Source: Heliobacteriaceae bacterium (GTDB lineage: Bacteria; Bacillota; Desulfitobacteriia; Heliobacteriales; Heliobacteriaceae). From it: a stretch of 63,977 nucleotides of DNA. This document shows, piece by piece, positions 54,494 to 61,559 of this stretch. The translations under genes were made by a program, and so were the position numbers. The number at the start of each line of letters is the position of its first letter. Position 1 is the stretch's first letter. The notes beneath the pieces are model-generated. The model worked only from the letters and a program-made list of their open reading frames with translations, did no database searches and was not told where the DNA came from. The DNA lies in assembly GCA_028707535.1 (NCBI GenBank), contig JAQWAU010000007.1, forward strand, positions 1 to 63,977. Reading direction: 5' to 3'.

Positions 54494-55635
54494 TTTGCCA
54501 CCGGCGTTGGTTTGAAAAACGTTTTTAAGGCTTGATAGACTTCACTCTTATCCCGGATCGTTACCGCCGAAAGTTTAGGATTTTCGATCTTATGAAAGGC
54601 ATTCATTAAGGTGCTGGCGAAATGTGACCGGACAATCTCACCATACCCGAACTGGTTTACTTTTGTCAGCAGTTCGTTCACCAACTGAACACACAACTCG
54701 TTATCGGACGAGAGATTATCCCCATCGGAAAAATGGAACGGATAAATATTGTAGTCCCGGGGAGGAAAACGGTGATTAATAATCTCTAAGGCCAATTGGT
54801 AAGCTGATGAACAGCGCGTTCCTCCCGATTCCCCTTTGGTGAAAAATTCTTCTTCGGTAACTTCTTTCGCTTCGGTATGGTGGGCGATAAACACGATCTT
54901 GACCGCCCGGTACTTGGTGCGTAAAAACCGGGTAGCCCAAAAGAAAAATGTCCGGGCAATATACTTTTCAAAGGTTCCCATCGAGCCGGAGGTGTCCATG
55001 ATGGCCAAGACCACGGCGTTGCTCTGCTGTTCGTGATGCACCTCCCAGGTCTTATACCGCAAATCATCCGGCAATACCGGATAAAAGCCGGGCTTTCCAT
55101 GCATCGCATTCCGTTTTAATGCTTCTAAAAGGGTTCGCTTCCGGTCGATATTGCCTTGTAGTCCCTTATTGCGAATGTCGGTGAACCGGTAAGCATCGTG
55201 CTCCAGTTCCGGCGCCCGTTTATCCTCCATGTTCGGCAATCCTAAATCGTCAAACAACAGCTCTTGGATTTCATCAATGTGGACATCTGTTTCATAGTAA
55301 TCCTTACCCGGGGCGGAGCCGGCCCCACCAGCTCCCTTTCCGGCTCCTTGCCGCAGGTCCCGCCCCAGGACATCACCGACTTTACTTTCCCCGTCCCCTT
55401 GGCCCGCATGTTTTTGTTTGTTGTAATCATACCGGATCCGGAACTCTTCCAATGAACGGATCGGCACTTTAACAATCTTTTTCCCGCCATGAATGATTAT
55501 TGCTTCTTCACTAATGATCTCGGCTAGATTTTTTTTGATCGCTTCCCTCACTTTTTCCTGGTGCCGGATTTGGTCCAGCTGTCCCTTACGGTGTAGCGAC
55601 CAATCATCCCGGGATAAAATAAATTCCGCAGTCAA
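54490..55635 (-). CDS. yhbH: Sporulation protein YhbH (DUF444 family)
   Basis: The 381-residue protein matches YhbH/YeaH (DUF444): an N-terminal F-I-L-S-R-D-D-W-S-L-H-R-K-G, an R-Y-D-Y-N-K-Q segment, and a von Willebrand A-like part with M-D-T-S-G-S-M-G-T. In Firmicutes yhbH is expressed in the mother cell early in sporulation with prkA and spoVR. Here prkA is split immediately upstream (12-bp gap) and no spoVR follows. Its promoter is probably shared with prkA, so its expression could depend on what happens to the element. Confidence 0.93.
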   Translation of the reverse strand: MTAEFILSRDDWSLHRKGQLDQIRHQEKVREAIKKNLAEIISEEAIIIHGGKKIVKVPIRSLEEFRIRYDYNKQKHAGQGDGESKVGDVLGRDLRQGAGKGAGGAGSAPGKDYYETDVHIDEIQELLFDDLGLPNMEDKRAPELEHDAYRFTDIRNKGLQGNIDRKRTLLEALKRNAMHGKPGFYPVLPDDLRYKTWEVHHEQQSNAVVLAIMDTSGSMGTFEKYIARTFFFWATRFLRTKYRAVKIVFIAHHTEAKEVTEEEFFTKGESGGTRCSSAYQLALEIINHRFPPRDYNIYPFHFSDGDNLSSDNELCVQLVNELLTKVNQFGYGEIVRSHFASTLMNAFHKIENPKLSAVTIRDKSEVYQALKTFFKPTPVAN

Positions 55636-55647
55636 GGCTCCTCCCCC

Positions 55648-56778
55648 CTAACGGTTCAAGAGTGAGCCGATGTACCGAAGCAATTCATTGCCACAAATCG
55701 GGCAATACCCGTGGTCTTCAATCAACCGGGCGGTGACCTCATTAACCCGTTTTAATTGTTCCGCATCAGGCGTACGGTTTGACGTGGTGATTTTTACTAC
55801 GTCCTTCAAGTCAGAAAACAGTTTCTTCTCAATTGCTTCCTTCAACCGTTCATGCGAAGTATAATCGAATGCTTTCCCCTTACGGGCGTAAGACGAAAGC
55901 CGGATTAAGATTTCTTCCCGGAAAGCCTTTTTGGCGTTTTCGGAAATACCGATCTGTTCTTCAATAGACCGCATCAGCTTTTCGTCCGGATCAATCTCCT
56001 CATCGGTAATTGGGTCCGTGAGCTTCATGCCATTACAAAATGCCTCGACATTGTCCAGGTAATTATTGAGGATCGTTCGGGCCGACTCTTCATAGGCGTA
56101 GACAAAGGCCCGTTGAACCTCCTTTTTAGCCAAATCATCGAACTCTTTCCGGCTAACCGCAATATAATTCAACAATCTTTCTTTTTCTTCCTTAGTAATC
56201 GAAGGATGCTGGTCCAATCCGTCTTTTAATGCCCTTAAGACGTCAAGGGCATTAATACATACGGTTTCTTTACGGATCAAAGCTGAAGACAAACGGTTAA
56301 TTACATAACGCGGGTCCACCCCGCTCATCCCCTCATCAACCGCCTCACCTTGCAGTTCGATGAGGTCTTTTTGTTTAAATCCTTCGACATCCTCACCATC
56401 ATACAGCCGCATTTTCTTGATCAGATCCATGCCCTGCTTTTTGGATTCTTTTAACCGCGACAACACGGAAAAAATGGCGGCGGTGCGTAAAGCATGCGGG
56501 GCGATATGAATATGCTGTAGATCAGACTGATCAATCAGTTTTTGGTAGATCTTTATCTCTTCGCTAACTTTGAGATTGTAAGGTACCTTAATGACAATAA
56601 TCCGGGACTGTAAAGCCTCGTTTTTCTTGTTGGCGATAAAGGACTTGTATTCATTTTCGTTGGTATGGGCACAGATCATTTCATCCGCACTAATCAAGGC
56701 AAACCGGCCCGCTTTAAAATTACCCTCCTGGGACAACGATAGCAGGTTCCACAGAAACTTCTCGTCACATTTTAACAT
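55648..56778 (-). CDS. prkA: PrkA serine protein kinase, C-terminal part only (gene split at 56778)
   Basis: The 376 codons correspond to the last 60% of PrkA (full-length family members have about 630 residues). It begins M-L-K-C-D-E-K-F, continues through F-K-A-G-R-F-A-L-I-S-A-D-E and E-A-L-Q-S-R, and keeps the G-I-S-E-N-A-K-K-A-F-R-E-E-I-L-I-R-L-S segment and the conserved end L-L-R-Y-I-G-S-L-L-N-R. The N-terminal AAA/kinase part with Walker A is absent. In intact genes this point reads V-E-M-L-K-C-D-E; here the codon before M-L is still GAG (Glu). The piece has no stop, frameshift or obvious decay. Either it is a recent pseudogene or it is rejoined to an upstream half by excision of the intervening element. 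Confidence 0.94.
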   Translation of the reverse strand: MLKCDEKFLWNLLSLSQEGNFKAGRFALISADEMICAHTNENEYKSFIANKKNEALQSRIIVIKVPYNLKVSEEIKIYQKLIDQSDLQHIHIAPHALRTAAIFSVLSRLKESKKQGMDLIKKMRLYDGEDVEGFKQKDLIELQGEAVDEGMSGVDPRYVINRLSSALIRKETVCINALDVLRALKDGLDQHPSITKEEKERLLNYIAVSRKEFDDLAKKEVQRAFVYAYEESARTILNNYLDNVEAFCNGMKLTDPITDEEIDPDEKLMRSIEEQIGISENAKKAFREEILIRLSSYARKGKAFDYTSHERLKEAIEKKLFSDLKDVVKITTSNRTPDAEQLKRVNEVTARLIEDHGYCPICGNELLRYIGSLLNR

Positions 56779-58336
56779 CTCCTAATTTGCTTAACCCCAC
56801 ACAATGGTCATTGCTTACGGGGAAACGGTAATGGATAGAGGCCTTAGAATCGCGTTTTCCATCCTTTTCAACCGTAAACATTTCTACCCGCCGGACCAGA
56901 ATCTTAAATAATTGCGCTTTTTTATCTTCGGATATGCCGGAATCAATTTCGCGTCCCAGTATTTCCAGGGCAGACTGAGCATCAATTGCTTCCCGCTCAG
57001 TACGACTGGCCGATTCCATCCGGGAAAATAAGAATTCTCTTCGCGCCGAAAGAGCGCCAATTTCGGACAACAAAGACCGTAATTCCGTTTCGGCTTCGTC
57101 ATCGGTGATTATTCCCCGGGCAGCTAAGGCAATTATCCGGCCCCGGGCATTTTGGGCATTGGTTATGCTTTGCTCAACCCCGGCCAGCTCCAGGCGAACC
57201 GGTTCCAGGTCTTTTTGCTCTCGTGAGAATCTTTTCTGGACCAAATCCCCTATTTTGCCGGGATTCTGGATGAATTCCTGAATATCAGCCCAGACCGCAT
57301 TTTCAATCACCTGTGCCCGTACCATTTTGGCGTTACACTGTTTTCCCTGGCCGATGTCGACGGCGCCGGTGCATCGGTAGTAGACCCGCCCCTCTTTGGC
57401 CGATCCGGCGTTCCCAACCATTGCCCGGCCACAGTGGCCACAAAAGATTAGGCCGCGCAATAAGTAATGACGGCCACGGCGGCCTCTGGCCACGTCGGCG
57501 TTTTCGACCAACTTGTTTTGAGTATCGGTAAATGCTTTTTCTTCAATGATGACCGGAACACCGATGCTTATTGTTTCTTTTTTTCGCTTCGACCGTCTTA
57601 AATAATTATATGTCCCTTTGTACGCCTCTGTACGGAGGATTATAGATATATGGCCGGCATGCCATTTACCGGTACTTTCGTTCTTTAAGCCTTTGGATTT
57701 TGACGGGGTAGGGATATTCCGGGCGTTAAGGTATTTGGCAATTTCGGTCGTGCTGTTGTTTTCGGCATAGAGGTTGAAGATAAGCCGCACCGTTTCCGCT
57801 TCCGGCTCAAAGATTTCCAAGCATCCATCTTGGCCGATGCGGTAGCCAAATGGCGGCGGTCCGGATACCCATTTCCCCTGTCTAGCCTTACTTTCTTTCC
57901 CTAGTTGCGTCCTCTCCAGGATTGTGTCCCTTTCCAAGGCTGCAATGCTTGCCAAGAGGGTCATGAAAAACTTACCTGTGGGCGTTCCTGTGTCAAATGC
58001 TTCGGTCATGCTTTTCAAGGAAACGCCGTTTGCTTCCAAAAACTCGTAAGTATCCAAAACATGCTTGACGCTCCGGGCCAGACGGTCCAAGCGGTATACG
58101 TATACCGCTTGGACTTTTTTTGCCCGGACATCTGCAAAAAGTCGGGAGCCGGCCGGGCGATCCGCCAGGGGAACGGTACCGCTGACCCCTTCATCGAGAT
58201 ACATCTCAAAATCGCTAACGCCGGATTCAGGACCATGCAAATCAAAATATTTTCGGGCAAAGTCTGACTGAATCTCAATATTGCCGGATTCCATTTGCTC
58301 GTCGGTGGAAACCCTGCCATAAAATGCTACCCGCAT
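56765..58336 (-). CDS. Large serine site-specific recombinase
   Basis: Starting at 58336 (AGGAGG 12 bases upstream; frame open to 58372) the protein has 523 residues. The resolvase domain carries the nucleophile in F-Y-G-R-V-S-T-D (Ser 10), Y-R-L-D-R-L-A-R and A-S-I-A-A-L-E-R-D. A recombinase domain follows (P-P-F-G-Y-R), then a zinc ribbon (C-G-H-C-G-R-A-M ... C ... C) and a coiled-coil region. This is the SpoIVCA/phiC31-integrase type that cuts at two specific sites. It is encoded directly beside the prkA break, pointing into prkA, with 14 bp of overlap. This is where such recombinases sit in phage and skin elements. Confidence 0.95.
   Translation of the reverse strand: MRVAFYGRVSTDEQMESGNIEIQSDFARKYFDLHGPESGVSDFEMYLDEGVSGTVPLADRPAGSRLFADVRAKKVQAVYVYRLDRLARSVKHVLDTYEFLEANGVSLKSMTEAFDTGTPTGKFFMTLLASIAALERDTILERTQLGKESKARQGKWVSGPPPFGYRIGQDGCLEIFEPEAETVRLIFNLYAENNSTTEIAKYLNARNIPTPSKSKGLKNESTGKWHAGHISIILRTEAYKGTYNYLRRSKRKKETISIGVPVIIEEKAFTDTQNKLVENADVARGRRGRHYLLRGLIFCGHCGRAMVGNAGSAKEGRVYYRCTGAVDIGQGKQCNAKMVRAQVIENAVWADIQEFIQNPGKIGDLVQKRFSREQKDLEPVRLELAGVEQSITNAQNARGRIIALAARGIITDDEAETELRSLLSEIGALSARREFLFSRMESASRTEREAIDAQSALEILGREIDSGISEDKKAQLFKILVRRVEMFTVEKDGKRDSKASIHYRFPVSNDHCVGLSKLGDVKM
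56766..56785 (-). other. Probable attachment-site junction between prkA and the element
   Basis: On the minus strand the bases GAGATGTTAAAATG read both as the end of the serine recombinase (...D-V-K-M, stop) and as prkA codons E-M-L-K. The sequence to the right (higher coordinates) no longer matches PrkA. The crossover core should lie within or beside these bases. The recombinase stop TGA uses bases that belong to prkA. Confidence 0.65.
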
Positions 58337-58394
58337 AATAAGCCTGTACCTCCTTTTTATCTGCATAATCATTATACCAAAGGGGGTAGCCGGA

Positions 58395-58541
58395 ATGGAA
58401 ATTAAACGAGTATACTCCCAGGATCAGGAAGATTGGGAAATGATTATTGATTATCTCGTCCAATTTTTGGGTGAATTAATATTAGGGCCTTCCGAAGCCC
58501 AAATTTGGCCCAAGGACGAGTTTACCCCCCTCCCGAAGTAA
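58395..58541 (+). CDS. Small 48-residue protein divergent from the serine recombinase
   Basis: AGGGGG precedes the ATG. The protein is acidic and begins M-E-I-K-R-V-Y-S-Q-D, with a central amphipathic helix (M-I-I-D-Y-L-V-Q-F-L-G-E-L) and ends P-L-P-K. It starts 58 bp from the recombinase start in the opposite direction. No family was recognised. Small proteins next to serine integrases are sometimes directionality factors that switch them to excision; that role is only a possibility here. Confidence 0.6.
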   Translation: MEIKRVYSQDQEDWEMIIDYLVQFLGELILGPSEAQIWPKDEFTPLPK

Positions 58542-58612
58542 AAAGGCTATTTGGTCGGGTATTTCTCCGCTTCTTGGGGCTAAATTCGGGCTAAGAAAAT
58601 GGGTTGTGAGGA

Positions 58613-59731
58613 CTAGCAGTATCTGTAAGTGACCTCCACCCGATTATGTCCGAGATCCCTCGTCAACAGAAGTCTCGCCGCAGTGTCCAACGAGCGTTCA
58701 AATTTTTCGATTTCTTTTTGCCCGGCATGGCCATTCTCGATTCGAGAGTGGGAATTGCACATATCAAAAAATTTCGCATTGCTAACGACATCAGCTTCGG
58801 GCATTTTTTGCTTATCGCGCAGGGTTAATGACTGACTAATTTTATCACGATATTCAGCCAACCTCTTGACCGCGAATTCTTTCCTAAATCCATGCAGTCC
58901 CCGGTTTTCAATCCCCAGCCGGCCGGCTGCTTTCCGTACCCAATCATTCAAACGCCGCTGGTCAAGGCCGAAAATCGGATGGTCCGGGCCGTTTTTGCCA
59001 TATGAATTGACAATTCGCTTGAGTTCTCCGTGATATTCGCGGTCATACCGGACTGTCCGGGTTTTCCCGCCTTTTTCGAGCAGGGTAACGGTACCCCGGG
59101 CAAGATCAATTCGCGCCGGCCGGATGGCGTTGCCCATCCGGTCGGTAACTGTTTGCGACCGCGCCCCGGTTGCTCTTAAAAAGATTATGGCATCCCGGAC
59201 CTTTTGGCCATGTTTGGCCGCCAGGGCAGCCGTTAACCGGTCGGCATCGGCTGGCGAATAAGCCGGCCCATGCTGCGACCGCACGGAATCCCGCCGGCGA
59301 AGGGGAATATCCCATTTCTCTTGGCGCTCCTTTCGATCTGACGAGATTTGCCAGTCCACTTTCCCATAATGCTTATTAACCAAATTTTCCATCTTTTTAA
59401 GGGACTGAATTTCGGCCCGGACCGTATACGGGCTTAGCTGACCGTTTGCAACCTTTTCGGCCCGGGACAAAATAAATTGGTCCACCTCAGCTGGCGTGAT
59501 GCTCGTTAGCAAAAAAGAGCCGCCCCCCCTCCTTTCCGCGACTTGTTTTCCAAACCTTAATGCAATATTTTTATATTTTTCTTCGGTTTTTGCATTAAAT
59601 ATTTTAGCCGCAATACCCTGGCGGCCTTCATTTCTTATGATGGACCATTTTTGCTGGCCGAATGACCGGCCTAAAGCAAACAATTTCAGAATTTGTCGGC
59701 GATAATTTTTATTTTTCTTTTTCTTTGCCAT
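58613..59731 (-). CDS. Tyrosine recombinase / integrase
   Basis: The 372-residue protein has a very basic N-terminus, a SAM-like core-binding domain (about 80-145), and a catalytic domain with A-T-G-A-R-S-Q-T (Arg about 190), a K-G-G-K-T-R beta-hairpin, G-L-H-G-F-R-K-E-F (His, Arg) and L-G-H-N-R (His 362) with the nucleophile probably Tyr 371, one residue before the end. AGGAGGG precedes the ATG. It is 240 bp from the serine recombinase on the same strand. It may resolve element multimers, or belong to a second, nested element. Confidence 0.88.
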   Translation of the reverse strand: MAKKKKNKNYRRQILKLFALGRSFGQQKWSIIRNEGRQGIAAKIFNAKTEEKYKNIALRFGKQVAERRGGGSFLLTSITPAEVDQFILSRAEKVANGQLSPYTVRAEIQSLKKMENLVNKHYGKVDWQISSDRKERQEKWDIPLRRRDSVRSQHGPAYSPADADRLTAALAAKHGQKVRDAIIFLRATGARSQTVTDRMGNAIRPARIDLARGTVTLLEKGGKTRTVRYDREYHGELKRIVNSYGKNGPDHPIFGLDQRRLNDWVRKAAGRLGIENRGLHGFRKEFAVKRLAEYRDKISQSLTLRDKQKMPEADVVSNAKFFDMCNSHSRIENGHAGQKEIEKFERSLDTAARLLLTRDLGHNRVEVTYRYC

Positions 59732-59811
59732 ATTAATTGATCCCTCCTGCTGCCAAAACCGAAAAAAGGCAATAGCAAAGCTAGCTTTTACCTCTTTTTC
59801 CAGGCTCTTGT

Positions 59812-59851
59812 GGCTAATCGTTTCTTCGCGCGTGCGAAGAAACGATTAGCC
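59812..59851. repeat. 18-bp perfect inverted repeat
   Basis: GGCTAATCGTTTCTTCGC and its exact reverse complement are separated by four bases (GCGT). It lies about 80 bp upstream of the tyrosine recombinase start. No T run follows on either strand, so it is not a simple terminator. Possible roles are a recombinase binding site, a replication or transfer origin, or an operator. Confidence 0.92.
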
Positions 59852-60159
59852 TACGGCCGGCCCGGGCCGCTGCGTCCGTCGTCTGGCTTGCCCTCCCGGC
59901 CAGCCAGACTTCACCCCTTGCCGCGCCGCGACAAACTAAATTGTCTCCCCTCGACCCCCCTTGCGGTGGCCAAAATCGGCCTCACGCGCCCGCTGCGCGC
60001 CCTCCCCTTCCGGTGCACCCCCCCACCGGCACGGGTCATTGGCGTTGACCAGACAGCCGACTAACCCCTGTTGGGATCGGGCCGCCAACCAAGATGTCGG
60101 GGTATGTTATCGCTGCCGCGAGAGGAAGCGGCAACGAAAAACAGGAGGAAAAGAAAGAG
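59852..60159. other. GC-rich gene-free stretch
   Basis: This stretch has a base composition well above its surroundings and is rich in CCGG, GGCC and CCCC strings. ORFs here have unnatural composition. I see no credible gene, promoter or tRNA. Together with the inverted repeats on both sides it could be an origin region. Confidence 0.55.
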
Positions 60160-60186
60160 CCACGCCGGCCGGCTGGGCCGGCGTGG
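60160..60186. repeat. 11-bp GC-rich inverted repeat
   Basis: CCACGCCGGCC and GGCCGGCGTGG with a five-base loop. On the minus strand it is followed by CTCTTTCTTTTCC, so it might end a minus-strand transcript. Confidence 0.75.
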
Positions 60187-60250
60187 GAAGGATAAACGAT
60201 GATGGATACCAACCGAGTAAAATCCCAAGCGTTTGAGAATTTAAAACCAG

Positions 60251-60310
60251 AAAGCGGACACACCAAAAAGCGCCTGTTTCCAAGTCGCTAATCAGTTGTC
60301 CGCTTTTTCT
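60251..60310. terminator. Terminator-like hairpin downstream of the coiled-coil gene
   Basis: AAAGCGGACA (60251-60260) pairs with TGTCCGCTTT, enclosing the string ACACCAAAAAGCGCCT that recurs at about 60917. A T run follows on the plus strand. It lies downstream of the minus-strand gene at 60372-60686. A 30-codon plus-strand ORF at 60199-60291 overlaps it but is weakly supported. Confidence 0.6.
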
Positions 60311-60371
60311 AGCTTGAGCCTTTCGGGCCCCAAGCCTTACCATCCTTCAATTTCTTCGCTAACCGCGAAGG

Positions 60372-60686
60372 CTATTTCGCTATTTTCAACTCTTTTATTT
60401 CCGCTTCATGCAGCAACGTCCGAACTGCTAATGTCCCTAAGATCTTTTCGGATTTATCCTGTGACATTTCGATATTGGCAAGTTTTTCTTTGATGCCGGA
60501 AATATCACTTTTTATAGCCGTCATTTCGCCTTTCAGATAGCTCAAATTTTCGATAATGGCCGCTACTTCAGCCGATGTTTCCTCACCACGGTGTTCAACG
60601 GCTTTTAATAATTCGTACATCCCATCTTGTCTATTTTTCATTTGCTGAAGTTCGTTTAATATCAGCTGAATTCCCGCGTCATTCAT
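60372..60686 (-). CDS. Hypothetical coiled-coil protein of the mobile element
   Basis: GGAGG lies eight bases before the ATG. The 104 residues are almost entirely helical with heptads from about 5 to 85 (I-L-N-E-L-Q-Q-M, S-Y-L-K-G-E-M-T-A-I-K-S-D). Proteins of this kind are common in Firmicute prophages and conjugative elements; none has a function I know. It probably forms a transcript with the small ORF upstream, whose stop overlaps this ATG. Confidence 0.82.
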   Translation of the reverse strand: MNDAGIQLILNELQQMKNRQDGMYELLKAVEHRGEETSAEVAAIIENLSYLKGEMTAIKSDISGIKEKLANIEMSQDKSEKILGTLAVRTLLHEAEIKELKIAK

Positions 60687-60823
60687 TGTTCATGACCTCC
60701 TGGGGTCGCTCCTCGGGTCGTTAATCTGCTGTTCTTGTAAACTACACCCAAATCACCCAAATCAAAAACACAGAAAGCTATCAAATTTCCTAGATCCGCA
60801 AAAATAATCTCCCACTTAGGCAT
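60683..60823 (-). CDS. Small hypothetical protein, 46 residues
   Basis: An ATG at 60823 follows GGAAGGAG by four bases. The frame reads M-P-K-W-E-I-I-F-A-D and ends G-G-H-E-Q, with the stop overlapping the start of the coiled-coil gene (ATGA). The hydrophobic centre might be one membrane-associated helix. The open frame extends to 60880 but that part lies in a hairpin. Coding status is uncertain. Confidence 0.45.
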   Translation of the reverse strand: MPKWEIIFADLGNLIAFCVFDLGDLGVVYKNSRLTTRGATPGGHEQ

Positions 60824-60852
60824 TTCTCTCCTTCCCGTCGAAGAAGCCGCTC

Positions 60853-60883
60853 CGGTTGTCGGAGAAGCTGGCTCCGACAACCG
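60853..60883. repeat. 12-bp perfect inverted repeat
   Basis: CGGTTGTCGGAG and CTCCGACAACCG enclose a seven-base loop. On the plus strand TCATTTTTCC follows. It lies upstream of the two small minus-strand genes and downstream of the structured RNA region. Confidence 0.82.
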
Positions 60884-60922
60884 TCATTTTTCCCCGGACG
60901 GTAAGGGGTTTTTAAGTACACC

Positions 60923-60953
60923 AAAAAGCGCCTAATCAATCAGTCGCTTTTTT
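60923..60953. terminator. Terminator-like hairpin, candidate 3' end of the structured RNA
   Basis: AAAAAGCG (60923-60930) and CGCTTTTT (60945-60952) are paired arms with A/T-rich flanks that work on either strand. A related GGCAGGATT/AATCCTGCC hairpin lies at about 60967-60985 with CCCCTTTTT after it on the plus strand. Confidence 0.6.
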
Positions 60954-61009
60954 CGTCCGTTTTTCTGGCAGGATTTAATCCTGCCCCTTTTTCTTAATAT
61001 CCTTTAATT

Positions 61010-61501
61010 TCCAAAACAAACATCAAGAGCAGATATCTGCTCACCGGAGCTCCTTTCACCTGTCAGCAACGCGGTTCCCTTCTGAGACCTCCGGGAGTCC
61101 AGTCCGCTTTTGCACTGATTCAGGGGAGACGCTTATTCTGCGGTCTCCATGCCACAGCCCTTATAATAACTTTTACGACCGGGCCAGCCGCCAGTCCCAC
61201 TTATAGATCCCTTCCGAGATCCGTTCATGGGTGGTTACCAGGAATGTTGTCGTTTCCAGGTTCGCCAAAGAGGAAACTCCTTGGGGTTTCTGCTCACACC
61301 ATTTTGGGGAAAAATGGCATGCAGAGACTTGATGTCTTGTCCACCCGCCTGTTAGGTGTTGTTCGATGAAATCCTGCTGAACGGAATGCCGAACTTTTTT
61401 GGACCCCAGAAAAACTTAGTTTCTCCATGCACAGGCCATCCCTCGAAGCTACCTTTAAGCTTAGCTTATTGGTATCAGCGGTGCTTCTGATAAGAATTTA
61501 T
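61010..61501 (-). ncRNA. Candidate large structured RNA, second segment
   Basis: The minus strand shows many stem-loops and no credible ORF. Clear stems are TATCAG/CTGATA (61473-61492), GTTCG/CGAAC (61361-61394), CCATTTT/AAAATGG (61299-61317), GGAGAC/GTCTCC (61125-61148) and the 16-bp palindrome GAGCAGATATCTGCTC (61027-61042) near the 3' end, which is followed by T-rich sequence. An extended -10 box lies just upstream. No known family could be assigned by eye; length and ornateness resemble the large phage-associated RNAs (ROOL, GOLLD). It could also be the 3' half of one 1.1-kb RNA starting at 62048. Confidence 0.6.
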
Positions 61502-61507
61502 GACCTC

Positions 61508-61516
61508 ATTTTAGCA
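61508..61516 (-). promoter_or_regulatory. Extended -10 promoter element for the second RNA segment
   Basis: On the minus strand TGCTAAAAT fits the extended -10 pattern (TGnTANAAT). No good -35 box is seen upstream. Confidence 0.45.
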
Positions 61517-61559
61517 CGAGAGGGTCTTAAAGTATAGCCTTTTATCTTTTCTTTTAAAG

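Noticed and set aside
59810-60236. Plus-strand ORFs in the GC-rich stretch
   Set aside because: Pro/Arg-rich composition, no ribosome sites, and they run through the perfect inverted repeats.
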